A stretch of 64,000 bases of DNA from Pseudoduganella lutea (GTDB lineage: Bacteria; Pseudomonadota; Gammaproteobacteria; Burkholderiales; Burkholderiaceae_D). Where the stretch lies: positions 6,758,001 to 6,822,000 of the forward strand of contig NZ_CP035913.1 of assembly GCF_004209755.1 (NCBI RefSeq), in the 5' to 3' direction. Position 1 is the stretch's first letter. The number at the start of each line of letters is the position of its first letter. This document shows, piece after piece, positions 1-10,674 of this stretch. The position numbers were made by a program, and so were the translations under genes. The notes beneath the pieces are model-generated. The model was not told where the DNA came from. It saw only the letters and a list, made by a program, of their open reading frames with translations, and did not search any database.

Positions 1-683
1 GCACCCTGGTGTCAGGACCACCAGGCACCGGTAAATCAACGCTCGCGGTGCAATTTGTTAAAGCAATAACCGACCAGGGCGACAAGGCAGCAATGTTCCT
101 TTTTGAGGAGTCATTCAACACGCTGTTAAATCGGTGCTACGGTGTGGGAATCAATTTGCGCGATCCTCATGATGCAGGACTGCTTACGATACACCAGATT
201 GATCCGGCTGAACTGTCACCTGGCGAATTTACACATGCTGTGTGTCGGGCGGCTGACGCCGGCGCGAAAGTAGTGGTTATCGACAGCCTCAACGGCTACT
301 TGAATGCGATGCCGGAAGCTCGGTTTCTGACGACACATCTGCATGAAGTGCTCACGTATCTAGGGCAACGAGGTGTTGTAACATTCTTAATTGGGGTGCA
401 ACAAGGAATCGTCGGAGCAATGACGACAGGAATCGACATCAGTTACATGGCCGATAACGTTTTGATCTTGCGGTATTTTGAGGCCCGCGGTGCTGTCCAA
501 AAAGCAATTTCGGTGTTCAAGAAAAGGGGCGGCGCGCACGAGACAACCTTGCGCCGATTTGGTATTACAAGCAGCGGGATCGAAGTCGGTCCGGTACTCG
601 ACAATTTCCAAGGAATTCTGACAGGCGTACCAGCCTTGATCAATGGCGAGCAGGACGTCGTCGTTTTGGCTCAGCAGCCATAA
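1..683 (+). CDS. KaiC-like RecA-fold ATPase, C-terminal part (partial, runs off left edge)
   Basis: The reading frame is open to the left edge, so only about 226 C-terminal residues are visible. It starts just before a Walker A motif (GPPGTGKST) and has a Walker B-like strand (VVVIDSL), which is the layout of the second RecA/KaiC domain of KaiC-family ATPases. KaiC relatives outside cyanobacteria usually lack kaiA and kaiB and sit beside sensor kinases. That is the case here: the stop is 11 bases before the start of a hybrid histidine kinase, so the two are probably one operon. The likely role is an ATP-dependent oligomeric signalling partner of that kinase. A clock function cannot be inferred. 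The first KaiC domain lies outside the window. Confidence 0.8.
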   Translation, partial: TLVSGPPGTGKSTLAVQFVKAITDQGDKAAMFLFEESFNTLLNRCYGVGINLRDPHDAGLLTIHQIDPAELSPGEFTHAVCRAADAGAKVVVIDSLNGYLNAMPEARFLTTHLHEVLTYLGQRGVVTFLIGVQQGIVGAMTTGIDISYMADNVLILRYFEARGAVQKAISVFKKRGGAHETTLRRFGITSSGIEVGPVLDNFQGILTGVPALINGEQDVVVLAQQP

Positions 684-694
684 TCAGGGTAATA

Positions 695-2212
695 ATGGTA
701 GGTTTAGTTGTGGAAAATCGCGTTCTGATCTATGCCCCGATTGGCAAAGATGGCAGGCTAATTGCCCAGTTACTGCACCGAGGCGGTGTGGGTCAACATG
801 TTTGTACCACCTCGGCCCAGGTTGTCACTGAGCTAACTAACGGCGCTGGCGCACTGCTATTGACAGATGAAGCGCTAGACTCATCTTTGTTGCGTTCACT
901 CAATCATTTTATCCAGCAGCAACCTGCTTGGTCTGATCTTCCGATTCTTCTGATGGTGCACAGCGCTCGTGCTAATGATGAGTCAAGCGGACTGTACGAC
1001 AAGCTTGGATATGTTTCTTTATTGGAACGCCCGCTTCAGGGAGCGACGATTTTGAGTGCTGTTAAATCGGCTCTTCGGGCACGCGAGCGTCAGTATATGA
1101 TGCGGGAAATAGATCGCCGCAAAGATGAGTTTTTGGCTATGCTGGCGCATGAACTTCGTAATCCCCTCGCCCCAGTTAGCGCAGCATCTGACTTGCTCAA
1201 GCTCGGCAACCTGAGCTCCGAAAAAATTAAACAGACAAGTGAGGTCATTTCGCGCCAAGTCAGACATATGACGGGCCTTATTGACGATTTACTCGATGTT
1301 TCCCGTGTTTCTCGGGGGCTTGTCAATCTTGATAGCGCCGCCGTTGACGCGAGGCAAGTGATTTCTGGAGCGCTCGAGCAGGCCCGTTCGTTCATCGATG
1401 CAAAACGTCATCAGTTGATTTTGCGAACATCGCCGGAGCATGCATGCATCCAAGGTGACCACAAGCGACTAGTCCAGATTCTCGCTAACATCCTTAACAA
1501 TGCGGCGAAATACACTCCTGAAGGTGGAGAAATTTCCCTATCAATGGATGTTGACAATTCCGAGGTTACTTTTACCGTATCCGACAATGGGATTGGGATT
1601 GCTAACGATGTGATCGAACATGTTTTTGAGATGTTTGCCCAGGCAGAGAGAAGTGCAGATCGCGCCCAAGGTGGGCTCGGTATTGGCCTTGCGTTAGTGA
1701 AAAATTTGGTACATCTCCATCGAGGGAGAGTCACCGTTCATAGCGATGGGATCGGTGCTGGTAGCAGCTTCAAGGTCATCCTACCGCGTTGCGCTGAAAT
1801 CAATCATCCTTTAGTAGAACTAATTGTCCAGCCTCAACAGCCGACTAGATCACCAAAAATCCTTGTGGTTGACGATAATAAAGATGCCGCTGACATGCTC
1901 GGCCTGTTTCTAGAAGCGGCGGGATATGACGTCAAAGTTGTTCATAGCGCTACTGCTGCGTTGTCTATGGTGGCTAAGGGTAATGTGTTTGACGCCTGTC
2001 TGCTTGATATAGGGCTGCCTGATATGGACGGAAATGCCCTTGCAACGCGATTGCGCGAACTTGCGCCAACTGCGGAATCGTTCTTAATAGCTATCACTGG
2101 ATATGGCCAAGATAGTGATCGTGCGAGAACTCGCGAGGCTGGCTTTGACGAACATCATGTCAAACCAGTGAACATGGACAACTTGTTGCGCTCGCTAGCC
2201 GCTTTGCCTTAA
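695..2212 (+). CDS. Hybrid sensor histidine kinase/response regulator
   Basis: 505 residues, cytosolic, with no membrane segments. The order is a receiver-like N-terminal domain (about 8-125), a HisKA dimerisation helix with the phospho-accepting His152 in an AHELRNPLAP box, a HATPase_c domain with N, G1 and G2 boxes (about 255-370), and a C-terminal receiver with acceptor Asp438 (LLDIGLPDMDG). The N-terminal domain lacks a clear acidic pocket and may be a pseudo-receiver. The gene follows the KaiC-like ATPase by 11 bases, and that pairing recurs in proteobacteria, so KaiC may regulate this kinase. Its kinase-receiver core closely resembles the kinase encoded at 2919-4838, indicating paralogy. 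No DNA-binding output regulator is adjacent. Confidence 0.9.
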   Translation: MVGLVVENRVLIYAPIGKDGRLIAQLLHRGGVGQHVCTTSAQVVTELTNGAGALLLTDEALDSSLLRSLNHFIQQQPAWSDLPILLMVHSARANDESSGLYDKLGYVSLLERPLQGATILSAVKSALRARERQYMMREIDRRKDEFLAMLAHELRNPLAPVSAASDLLKLGNLSSEKIKQTSEVISRQVRHMTGLIDDLLDVSRVSRGLVNLDSAAVDARQVISGALEQARSFIDAKRHQLILRTSPEHACIQGDHKRLVQILANILNNAAKYTPEGGEISLSMDVDNSEVTFTVSDNGIGIANDVIEHVFEMFAQAERSADRAQGGLGIGLALVKNLVHLHRGRVTVHSDGIGAGSSFKVILPRCAEINHPLVELIVQPQQPTRSPKILVVDDNKDAADMLGLFLEAAGYDVKVVHSATAALSMVAKGNVFDACLLDIGLPDMDGNALATRLRELAPTAESFLIAITGYGQDSDRARTREAGFDEHHVKPVNMDNLLRSLAALP

Positions 2213-2394
2213 TTAATCTTCTCTAGAAATCTGATTGTTGTCACTGTCTCCAAGCTACAGGTTCCCCATCGGGGATGGATACGAGGACGTCTGACGCCAC
2301 ACTGCTGTCGGAAATGTAACGGTCTGCTCTGCGGCGCTGTCAGCCGGTCGCTGGGCACAACGACTGGCAGGTTAGCGTTTATGGAACGTCAGCA

Positions 2395-2637
2395 TCAAGT
2401 GCTTTGCCGCCACCGCGTTGGCCTACGCGTCGGTCTGTTCAGCCATCTCAAGTGCTCTTTGATCTCGGTGCCCAGGTATCGGACGGTGTTGTCCGGTTTC
2501 GTATGACCGAGTAGCAGTTGCACGGCCCTGAGATTTTTTTGTTTGGTGGTAGATGAGCGTTGGTTTTGTCTTGCGCATCGTGTGCGTACCGTATGCTGCT
2601 GAGTCCAAGCCAATGGTTTCGATCCATCGGTGGACAA
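2395..2637 (-). pseudogene. Tyrosine recombinase/integrase C-terminal relic
   Basis: Two overlapping minus-strand frames together reproduce the end of a phage-type integrase. One carries MRRTK-like sequence (GTHTMRKTKPTLIYHQTK), the other LRAVQLLLGHTKPDNTVRYLG. These contain the box II His (LLLGHTK) and the catalytic Tyr (TVRYLG). At least one frameshift separates the pieces and the N-terminal and core domains are missing, so this is a dead fragment. The rest of the 2213-2918 interval holds nothing else recognisable. It is one of several mobile-element scars in the left 30 kb. Confidence 0.7.
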
Positions 2638-2918
2638 TCCGCGCGTACTGGCGTGTCGAGAGATGGGGCGAGTCTGGGACGCGACTCGGAAACAGGTAAT
2701 CTCCGGTCCGTGGGCCGCGCTCGCCGGGCCAGTTTGACAGGCTTAGGCGAGTGCCCTTGCTCGGTTCGAATTGAACCGGCTGCTTTGTTTTCTGTTACAT
2801 GACGATGGCAGGTCCGCCGATTCGACCTCCTTGTGAGAGTCCTACACCTTTAACTGCACTAGGTCACAGCCGCGAAGCTTGCTGTCGATGGCTAGGTGAT
2901 CTCCTGACGCATGCAGTT

Positions 2919-4838
2919 TCATGACGCGTTCAACGTCCCAAGGAAGGAAAACAGCTGCGCAGCGTCCAAAGGTTTAACGAGGTGAAGGGCAAAACCAGCC
3001 TCTAGTGTCTGCTCACGGTCCTGCTCTTGTCCGTAGCCTGTGACCGCAATCATTATTGATTTGGCCATTCCGGGCATTTGACGAAGGCGCCGCGCTAACT
3101 CCTTTCCATCTAAGTCAGGAAGACCAATGTCGAGTAGGCATACGTCAAATGCCTCACTTTCAGCACATGCTAGTGCGTCTGCAGGATGGTGAACAACAAA
3201 TGTGGTATGCCCAGCAGCGTCGAGAAGCATGGCGAGTGTACGCGCCCCATCTACGTTATCATCAACCACGAGTAAGCGCAGCGAATGCTGCTGAGCGGGC
3301 AATGTCCGTGTGGCCTCATGAACTGATCGAGGTTCGGTCGGAACATTTAGGCGAGGAATACATACGGTAAATTTGCTGCCTTTACCTGGACCATCACTTT
3401 CGCACTTGACGGTTCCCTCGTGGAGTTCGATTAAGTTTTTGACCAATGGTAGGCCTAGTCCGAGTCCACCTGATGTCCTGTCAGATGTGACCTCTGCTTG
3501 GGAAAATAGATCGAATACTCGCCTGACTAAATCCGGCTGCATCCCGATGCCGTTGTCCAATACGGAAACCATAACGTTGTTGCCGTGCGCCTCTGCACGG
3601 ATCTCGATCTCCCCACCTTTAGGCGTGTATTTCGCTGCATTGTTCAGTAGGTTTGCAATCACTTGCACAAGACGTTTGCGGTCGCCATTTACCACGGTTG
3701 TACGCGGTGCAAGGTCCACACGAAGGTGATGCTGTCTTCCTTGTATCAGCGGAGTCACTTGCTCGATTGCTTCCCCAACAATTTGCCTGATGTCGATGGG
3801 GATACTTTCAAGCTTCACTAACCCTCTACTTACCCGCGAGACATCCATCAAGTCGTCGACCAGGCTACTCATGTGCCGAATTTGTCTAATGATGACTTCG
3901 CTTGTCTGCCGCACCCGGTCCTTGTCGAGAGGAGCGATTCTCAACAGCTCCGCTGCCGAACTGATTGGCGCCAATGGGTTCCGAAGCTCATGCGCTAGCA
4001 TTGCAAGGAACTCATCTTTTCGGCGCTCTCCTTCCTTCAAACGCTCTTCCGCGAGTTTGCGTTGGGTGATATCGCTGGCTGATCCAATCCATTCGCGGAT
4101 GTTGCCGCTTGCGTCAAGCAGAGGCACGGCCCTGGAAAATGTCCAACCCGGAGAATCATCTTGGCGCAAGACCCGATGTTCGAGTTCGAACACGCTTTTC
4201 CGATGTATGGCTTCTTGAATTTTGTGCCGCGCTAGCGCAAGGTCCTCGGGATGGACATACTGCTCGATACGGTATTCAGCCCAGCCGGCAGTAGTCTTGA
4301 GGAAGTTCCGGCCATCGAGTTCATGCATGTACCTCCAATCAGGACTCATACGGTAGAGAACCTCCGAGGTCGCCGAAACGTAGGCATTGAGCCGGCCTTC
4401 GCTCTCGCGCAGCGACAACGCTGACTGCACCTGGTCGGTGACGTCAATCGTTGTGTGCGAGATGCAAATCAAACTTCCTTCCTCGTCGTAGATGGGCGTA
4501 TTGGTGGCGCTCCAGTACATATCCTCGAACCAGCTTCGGCCATCCGCATGCATCTCAATTGGATACCGCTGCGCTACCATCTTCTGGCTCTGACCGGTCT
4601 CGATGGCCATTGCGATTGAACGTGCAAGATCTTGTGCACCTGTGTCGCCGTAATCATTCGGATCATTTGGGAACACGGAGAACAATGGACGCCCCTCTAC
4701 TTCTGCGCGCGTTCGCGAGACTGATGAAAGAAAAGCTTCATTTACCGCCAGGATCTCTAGATTTTCTGTCGGCGCCAACAGGTACTGACCGATAGGGGAG
4801 CGGTCAAAAGAAGAGTGAAATATTTTGTCAGGCAGCAT
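2919..4838 (-). CDS. PAS-domain hybrid sensor histidine kinase/response regulator
   Basis: 639 residues from the chosen start. The order is an N-terminal PAS/PAC unit (about 5-135), a second PAS_3-type PAS/PAC unit (about 140-260), HisKA with His283 in AHELRNPLAP, HATPase_c (about 390-500) and a receiver with Asp570 (LLDIGLPDLDG). It is soluble. The frame stays open to 4943, but the ATG at 4838 (MLPDK) has a GGAAG box 6 bases upstream and starts right at the first PAS domain, so it is preferred. The HisKA-to-receiver half is strikingly similar to the kinase at 695-2212, including RQTSEVI and DVSRVSRGLV segments, so the two differ mainly in their sensor halves. It is orphaned from any DNA-binding regulator. 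Confidence 0.9.
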   Translation of the reverse strand: MLPDKIFHSSFDRSPIGQYLLAPTENLEILAVNEAFLSSVSRTRAEVEGRPLFSVFPNDPNDYGDTGAQDLARSIAMAIETGQSQKMVAQRYPIEMHADGRSWFEDMYWSATNTPIYDEEGSLICISHTTIDVTDQVQSALSLRESEGRLNAYVSATSEVLYRMSPDWRYMHELDGRNFLKTTAGWAEYRIEQYVHPEDLALARHKIQEAIHRKSVFELEHRVLRQDDSPGWTFSRAVPLLDASGNIREWIGSASDITQRKLAEERLKEGERRKDEFLAMLAHELRNPLAPISSAAELLRIAPLDKDRVRQTSEVIIRQIRHMSSLVDDLMDVSRVSRGLVKLESIPIDIRQIVGEAIEQVTPLIQGRQHHLRVDLAPRTTVVNGDRKRLVQVIANLLNNAAKYTPKGGEIEIRAEAHGNNVMVSVLDNGIGMQPDLVRRVFDLFSQAEVTSDRTSGGLGLGLPLVKNLIELHEGTVKCESDGPGKGSKFTVCIPRLNVPTEPRSVHEATRTLPAQQHSLRLLVVDDNVDGARTLAMLLDAAGHTTFVVHHPADALACAESEAFDVCLLDIGLPDLDGKELARRLRQMPGMAKSIMIAVTGYGQEQDREQTLEAGFALHLVKPLDAAQLFSFLGTLNAS

Positions 4839-5339
4839 GAGTCTTCCAGTGGAATAACGCGTTGAAGGCATGTGCCTAAGCGTTTCCCATCTTACGGAAC
4901 TTTCTCGCTTTGGCGTCGCTAATTTCGACCAGTGTGCCATCATCTATATCTACGGCGAACGTCCGGAATGGGGCGTGGGCTTCCGTACACTGGACGGCGG
5001 CAATCGGCAAAGTCCCGACGCACCGCGATGTAGTTTGCTGTGATCTATGTTCGCCCGGTGCGACGGTGTGCCGACCGGCGGTTTTTTTTCAAGGCCGGCA
5101 AGGTACGAGCGCTGAAACCGCGATCCTGATTGGGGTGACTACCTCGGTGGGCTTCGCCGGTTTCGTTCTCATGCAGGAATTCTGGAAAAAGCCATGGAGG
5201 ACCGTCTGCTCTCGCTTGTGCGAGGCCGTGGGCCGTGGCTGGCAACGATTACCGTCAAACGGTCCAGCACCCACGCAGCGAGATGCGCATGGTGCAGGCA
5301 CGGGAGGGCGCTTTGCCACTGTTGCGACCGTCCGCATCT
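4839..5339. other. Intergenic, no supported gene
   Basis: Several overlapping short frames exist on both strands, but none has a convincing ribosome-binding site or recognisable domain. The right part may include the degraded N-terminal half of the GGDEF relic that follows. Confidence 0.5.
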
Positions 5340-5802
5340 GGCCCTCCATCCGATACCTTGATAACGCTGCCCGGCGGTTGCGGGCGGAAGGATACCGCCT
5401 GTGCTGGCATTGTTGTTTATCGATCCGGATGGGTTCAAACAGGTGAACGATACGATGGGTCACCATACGGGACCACCTGCTGATTGGCGTGGCGCAGCGG
5501 AGGACCGGGATGGTACGGCGTACCGATACGGTCGCGCAGCTGGGCGGCGACGTATTCAACGTCTTGCTTGCGGACGTGAACCAGGCGCCCCAGAGTGCCT
5601 TCGCAGCGGCAGAAAAATTCTAGGCGACCTGCAAGCGCCCTTTTTGAACGGCACCAGTGGCGTGGGAATTGGCGCCAGTATCGGCCTCGTGGTGTGGGAA
5701 GGCGCCAGGTCGGCGGCGGACTTCGAGCATCTTCTGCAGCTTGCGGACGCGCGGATGTATCTGGCCAAGCAGAGCGGCAAGAACCGCGTGGTTGGCCCCT
5801 AG
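5340..5802 (+). pseudogene. Diguanylate cyclase (GGDEF) relic, multiply frameshifted
   Basis: Three plus-strand frames must be joined to read a GGDEF domain. First comes an ARRLRAEGYRL-like helix, then LALLFIDPDGFKQVNDTMGH, then TVAQLGGDVFNVLLADV at about 5528-5587, then KILGDLQAPF and a normal C-terminal end (ADARMYLAKQSGKNRV). The signature motif reads GGDVF instead of GGDEF, and a stop follows in that frame at about 5621. The domain is therefore both frameshifted and altered at the active site. It was presumably a c-di-GMP synthase and is now inactive. Confidence 0.75.
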
Positions 5803-6129
5803 CACCTGTTCGCATCGTGCCAGGTGAGTAGCGGTGCCGCATCGCCCAGGTGGGTCGCTGGCCATCGGCGCAATCCGGCGGATCCTCGGTATGCATCCAG
5901 GGGCAGCGGAGCGTCCGAAGAACCCTGGCTGCATTGCGCTGTCTTGGCGCCCCGGCCAGCTGTCTTCGACGCCGCGCTGTTCTTGGCGCATCGTTCGGCA
6001 GCGGGTGCACTGGCGTTTTTTTAGCGTTTTTTTTACATTCTTAATTTCTTTCCATCCTTTTGTTCGCACCGTCGCCGTTAACCCTGATGACGAGCTGGAA
6101 TGTATTCACACAAACAGGGGAACTACCGC
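5803..6129. other. Intergenic region upstream of chemoreceptor gene
   Basis: No gene is supported. The AT-rich stretch with T-runs near 6018-6060 is the probable promoter region of the downstream chemoreceptor, but no clean -35/-10 pair stands out. Confidence 0.35.
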
Positions 6130-7749
6130 ATGAGAGTAAAAGATTTGTCAATCGCCAAGAGACTGGGCCTGGGATTCGGTATCGTGAGTGTACTGCTCGT
6201 GTGTCTGATCATGATGAGTAACGTCATGCTTGGACGCATGGACTCGAATACTGATGCAATCGTTCATGATCGCATGCCGAAGATCATGGCCACGAAGGAC
6301 ATGCTGCTGGAGGTGAACGATATCGCCATCGCTTTGCGCAATATGATGCTGTCGCCGGGGTCAGCTGACCGCGCACTACAAATGGATGAAATCAAGGCAT
6401 CGAGAACGGCCATTGCCGGCATTTTGAACTCCATGAATGTTTCCATGAAGCGTCCCCAGGCGCGGGCATTACTGGCGCAAATCACTAAGGATATGGATGC
6501 CTACGTGGTCGGGCAAGATCAGCTGATCCAGTTGGTCAACGATGGCAATCTGGAGGCGGCGCGAACCTTGTTGAGTACGGAACTCCGGCCCTTGCTGGCG
6601 CGTCTGAAGGGATCGGCAAATGAATTGGTCAACTTCCAGAAAGGGTTGAGCGATGAGGCGGCCGCAGCTGCCGCGGCGACCTACACCGAATCGAGATTGC
6701 TTTCGATCCTGATTGGCGTGCTTGCCGTTGCTTTTGCGGTGGGCGTGGCCTGGTGGATTACCGTGTCGATCGTCCGGCCCGTGCGCAGAGCCCTGGAAGT
6801 GGCCAATACCGTTGCGGCCGGTGACTTGACCAGTCAGATCGACGTGGAAACCACCGATGAAATGGGGCAGTTGCTGCTGGCAATGAAAGCAATGAACGAG
6901 AGCTTGGCCCGGACGGTGCAAGTTGTCCGCGCGGGCACCGACACGATCGCCACCGCGGCCGCGGAGGTCGCTGCAGGCAGCCAGGACTTGTCGGCACGTA
7001 CGGAGCAGCAGGCCAGCTCCCTCGAGGAGACGGCTTCCTCGATGGAAGAATTGACATCGACCGTGAAGCAGAGCGCCGACAACGCCCGGCAGGCCAATTC
7101 GCTCGCGGAAAGCGCGTCCGCTATCGCCATGCGAGGTGGTAACGTCATCGGGCAGGTGGTGACAACGATGGATGAGATCCGGGCTTCTGCGGCAAAGATC
7201 GGCGACATCACCAGCGTCATCGATAGCATCGCCTTTCAGACAAATATCCTTGCCCTGAATGCAGCTGTCGAGGCCGCACGTGCCGGCGAGCAGGGACGGG
7301 GCTTTGCCGTTGTCGCCAGCGAAGTGCGCACGTTGGCGCAGCGTTCGGCAGCGGCCGCAAAGGAGATCAAGCAGCTCATCAGCGATTCGACGGAGAAGGT
7401 CGCCGACGGTGCCGCGCTGGTGGGCCAGGCTGGCGCAACAATGACGGAGATCGTATCGAGCGTGAACCGCGTGACTGGTATTATGGGAGAGATCACGACG
7501 GCGAGTACCGAGCAGACTGCAGGGATCGAACAGATCAACCAGGCGGTGGGCGAAATGGATTCGGTGACTCAGCAAAATGCTGCACTGGTCGAGCAGGCGA
7601 GTGCGGCATCCGAAACGATGAGCGAGCAAGCCGCCAAGCTGGCCGAAGCGGTGTCGGTGTTCCGTCTTCACGCGCCGATGCCGCCGATGTCAGCGGGCGC
7701 CAAGGGCGCATCACACCCACTACGGCGCCCGGTACTTGCAATGAACTGA
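6130..7749 (+). CDS. Methyl-accepting chemotaxis protein
   Basis: 539 residues. The first transmembrane helix is at about 10-31, followed by a four-helix-bundle periplasmic sensor (about 32-188), a second transmembrane helix (about 190-212), HAMP (about 213-265) and a long cytoplasmic coiled coil. The highly conserved signalling tip reads [20 protein letters not shown] and then [18 protein letters not shown]. No C-terminal CheR/CheB pentapeptide is visible. The ATG at 6130 is chosen over an in-frame ATG at 6100 because AGGGGA lies 8 bases upstream and [12 protein letters not shown] is the usual N-terminus of this Tsr-like class. It senses periplasmic ligands and signals to CheA/CheW encoded elsewhere. 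The gene is more GC-rich than its neighbours. Confidence 0.92.
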   Translation: MRVKDLSIAKRLGLGFGIVSVLLVCLIMMSNVMLGRMDSNTDAIVHDRMPKIMATKDMLLEVNDIAIALRNMMLSPGSADRALQMDEIKASRTAIAGILNSMNVSMKRPQARALLAQITKDMDAYVVGQDQLIQLVNDGNLEAARTLLSTELRPLLARLKGSANELVNFQKGLSDEAAAAAAATYTESRLLSILIGVLAVAFAVGVAWWITVSIVRPVRRALEVANTVAAGDLTSQIDVETTDEMGQLLLAMKAMNESLARTVQVVRAGTDTIATAAAEVAAGSQDLSARTEQQASSLEETASSMEELTSTVKQSADNARQANSLAESASAIAMRGGNVIGQVVTTMDEIRASAAKIGDITSVIDSIAFQTNILALNAAVEAARAGEQGRGFAVVASEVRTLAQRSAAAAKEIKQLISDSTEKVADGAALVGQAGATMTEIVSSVNRVTGIMGEITTASTEQTAGIEQINQAVGEMDSVTQQNAALVEQASAASETMSEQAAKLAEAVSVFRLHAPMPPMSAGAKGASHPLRRPVLAMN

Positions 7750-7776
7750 CGAGACTTCGATCACGGGAGGCTACAT

Positions 7777-8772
7777 ATGGAGGTCCGCTGGGACGAGGCA
7801 GGGAAGCCGGTCCCCAGTGAGCGCAAACCGCTGGCGGCTGATCGCGTGGCGCTCACACCAGGCCGTGATGCCGACGTAGCATTGATCCGCCGAATCTACG
7901 CACTGTATATCGGACAGGGTGCCGGCGACAGTGCGATCGCCAGGGAACTGTCCACGGAAGGCTTGCGCACGGACCTGGATAAACCCTCAGATGCGGCGAC
8001 GGTGCGGCCGATTCTGACGAGCGAAAAATGCTGCGGTGTCCTGGTCTTTAACCAGACCACGCGCAAGCTGCGGCGTCCCGTCGCCGGCAATCCGGAGAGC
8101 GTATGGGTCCGTTGCGAGAATGCGTTGGCGCCGATTGTCAGCCGCGACATCTTCAACCATGCCCAGCGTGTTTGCGCGGCGCGTGCAAGCACACCTGATC
8201 GCGAGCGTATCCTGCAGGCGCTCAGGGACATCCATGCGCATCACGGCACAATCAACGCACGCTTGTGTCAGCATTCCTCGCTGCCCGGCCGCACGACGAT
8301 CCATGCCCTGTTTGGCGGCTACGTCGAGGCCTATGCGGCCGCAGGCTTGCCGGTGCAGAAGACGGCATCGGGCGCTCTCGGTATCCGGTCGAGGCGCATG
8401 ATGATGAAGTGGCTTATCGAACAGTGCGCGGCAAAGGCACGGCTGGGGCCGCGAGGGTGGCGCAGTCCGATGCCTGGAATGTCCTCCTGTTGAATGACAC
8501 GCTGCGGGTTCGCAGCGCCCTCGCGTCATGCCAGCGATACCCCGATACATTGCGCCGGTGGCGCATACCGATACGGCAAGGCGAAGGCTCCGACTTCGTC
8601 CTGTGCGCATTGCTCGACCGCGGCAAATGACAGGATCGAGCAATTCATATTGCTTGCTACCGAAATGTTTAAGCAAGGCAGCCTGTTCCTTTGTGAGCGA
8701 ACGCTTGGCCGCTGCGTTGAACAGTGCTTCGCGACACTCGACGAGGTATTCGGCTTGACACCGTACGGGTAG
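7777..8772 (+). pseudogene. Large serine recombinase relic lacking the catalytic domain
   Basis: The frame from 7777 (RBS GGGAGG, 8 bases upstream) encodes a Recombinase-domain segment: IRRIYALYIGQGAGDSAIAR, then VRPILTSEKCCGVLVFN and a zinc-ribbon-like part. It continues only by changing frame. WNVLLLNDTLRVRSALASC is read in a second frame at about 8477-8629, and the C-terminal tail to 8772 again in the first frame. The N-terminal resolvase domain with the catalytic Ser is absent. Together these mark a truncated and frameshifted site-specific serine recombinase. A 238-residue truncated product (7777-8493) could still be translated. Confidence 0.75.
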
Positions 8773-9552
8773 AAAAGCTCCGAACACCAGGACGAGCACG
8801 GCAGCTTGCCACCGTCACGCGACGCGCCTTGGCGATCCTGCGACAACGTCCTTTCGATGAGATCGTCGCTCAATCCCTCGCGACGCTGGATGCGATTGCG
8901 AACAGATGATTTCGATTGCGTCGAACGCTTGTACATTCCGCTATGCCGACACGTTAATCGGGCTGCAGCATCTAGCGCATACGGAACTGAGAGCGCGCCT
9001 ATCGGGACGTATCGTCACATCTGAGGATCGCGTCCTGCAGCGTGGTGTATCAAGACTTCACCACAGTTGGCGTAAAAAAGACAGCTTGAGGGCGGTCGTT
9101 GTCATTCTTGAGGTAGCGTTGGGTTTGCGACGACCTTAACGCAACCATATGGAGCCATGACCGACGCCACTATCGCCTTTTCGGAGCTCGCCGAATACTG
9201 GACATGTCCTCCTTTATCAGTCGTGTTCGGCGATTGAGAAGGTATCGAGCGGTGTTCTCCAGCCATCATGCGCCGTTTCTTTGCTCTAGACGTATCTCTC
9301 TTCGGTGATACGGCTGTGCACACGAATTAGCATAAGTTAAATATAGTTGCTAGTTGCATTTAACATTGCTCGTCTGAGATTCTCAGTCAGCAATCATTGC
9401 TATTGGATCACAACTGGCGCGACGTGCCTTCGTCCGCACCTGATGAATGCAATATCCCCATTTGTAAGCAATCGGTATCGCAATAGGGTACGCTTATCAG
9501 CGTGATCTTCTTCTTCATAGAAAGATGTCCGTTAACTTTGCACCCCATTCCT
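8773..9552. other. Intergenic, no supported gene
   Basis: A plus-strand frame at 8724-8909 (ending RPFDEIVAQSLATLDAIANR) looks protein-like but has no start signal and may be further recombinase-locus debris. The remainder is AT-rich, has no convincing ORF, and probably contains the promoter of the kinase at 9553. Confidence 0.4.
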
Positions 9553-10674
9553 ATGACCATAGCTAAATTCATCAGGGCAAATAGCGAAAAAATACTTGCT
9601 AAATGGGAAGTATTTGCGCGAACATTGGGAGCCGTTACTGAAAATATGTCCAGTACGGATTTGCGAGATCACGCCAAGCAGATATTAGAGTTTGTTGCAG
9701 CTGATATCGATGACGTGAGGCAAGACCTTCATGGGGACAGTCAACGCAGCCCGGCAGCACTCGCCGACTCCAAGGACAGTGCTTCATATATCCATGGCCG
9801 ATTGCGCTATGCTAGTGGTTTTACACAACTACAGCTCATTGCCGAGTATCGGGCGCTCCGTGCGAGTGTACTGCGGCTTTGGGAACAAGACAGCGAATCG
9901 ATCTCGCGGGACAGTCTGCACGACGTTATTCGCTTCAACGAGGCGATAGATGAGTCGATTTCTGAAGCGGCGATGGCGTTTTCTGAGAAGGTCAACGAAA
10001 CCCGTGACCTGTTTTTAGCGATTCTGGGGCACGACCTACGTAGCCCGTTGGCAGCAACTTCAACAGCGGGAACCTATCTATCAACACCTGGTGTCTTCAA
10101 CGAGCAAGTGAGGCAGATAGGAGGCCGGGTTAAGAGAAGTGCGGTGACAATGTCGGGTATGGTGGACGATCTGTTAGCGCTCGCTAGAACGCAGCTTGGT
10201 GATGGCATTGCCATCGAACGAGAAACTTGTGACCTCCTCCAGATGTGTGAATGGGCCATAGAGGATGCGCGTTCCGCACATCCACGGGCGTTATATGAAC
10301 TGAGTGCCATTGGTGATCTTGCCGGTAGCTTTGACCGCCCGCGACTGCAACAATTGCTAACGAATTTGGCGAACAATGCTGCGCAGTATGGATCACCAGG
10401 CTTGCCTATTCTGATCAGCGTATCGGGTGAGGTAGAGCGCATAGTCTTTATGGTGCGCAATCAAGGACCGACGATCCCAAAAGATGCTTTACCCAAATTG
10501 TTCAGTTCGCTAGTTCAGTTACCTGAACAGAATGGCGACGAGAGGCCAAGGAGTAGCCTGGGGTTAGGGCTGTTTATTGCGAAGCAAATTGCAGTGGCAC
10601 ATGGAGGTAGTATTGATGTGACGTCAGACGAAGTAAATGGCACCGTTTTCTCAGTGATTATTCCGCGAACGTGA
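9553..10674 (+). CDS. Soluble sensor histidine kinase with RsbRD-like N-terminal domain
   Basis: 373 residues. The N-terminal all-helical domain (about 1-130; FIRANSEKILAKWEVFA, then LRDHAKQILEFVAADI) resembles the RsbT co-antagonist N-terminal (RsbRD_N) domain. HisKA follows with His160 in LGHDLRSPLAA, then HATPase_c with NNAAQYG and SLGLGLFIAKQIAVAHGG motifs. There are no membrane segments and no receiver. A GTG-initiated extension from 9502 is possible. The ATG at 9553 is chosen because the paralogue at 19077-20198 starts at the same point and gives exactly the same length. Its output regulator is unknown. Confidence 0.88.
   Translation: MTIAKFIRANSEKILAKWEVFARTLGAVTENMSSTDLRDHAKQILEFVAADIDDVRQDLHGDSQRSPAALADSKDSASYIHGRLRYASGFTQLQLIAEYRALRASVLRLWEQDSESISRDSLHDVIRFNEAIDESISEAAMAFSEKVNETRDLFLAILGHDLRSPLAATSTAGTYLSTPGVFNEQVRQIGGRVKRSAVTMSGMVDDLLALARTQLGDGIAIERETCDLLQMCEWAIEDARSAHPRALYELSAIGDLAGSFDRPRLQQLLTNLANNAAQYGSPGLPILISVSGEVERIVFMVRNQGPTIPKDALPKLFSSLVQLPEQNGDERPRSSLGLGLFIAKQIAVAHGGSIDVTSDEVNGTVFSVIIPRT

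Noticed and set aside
1..2212. A circadian clock operon
   Set aside because: Only a KaiC-type ATPase end and a kinase are visible; kaiA and kaiB are absent from the window.
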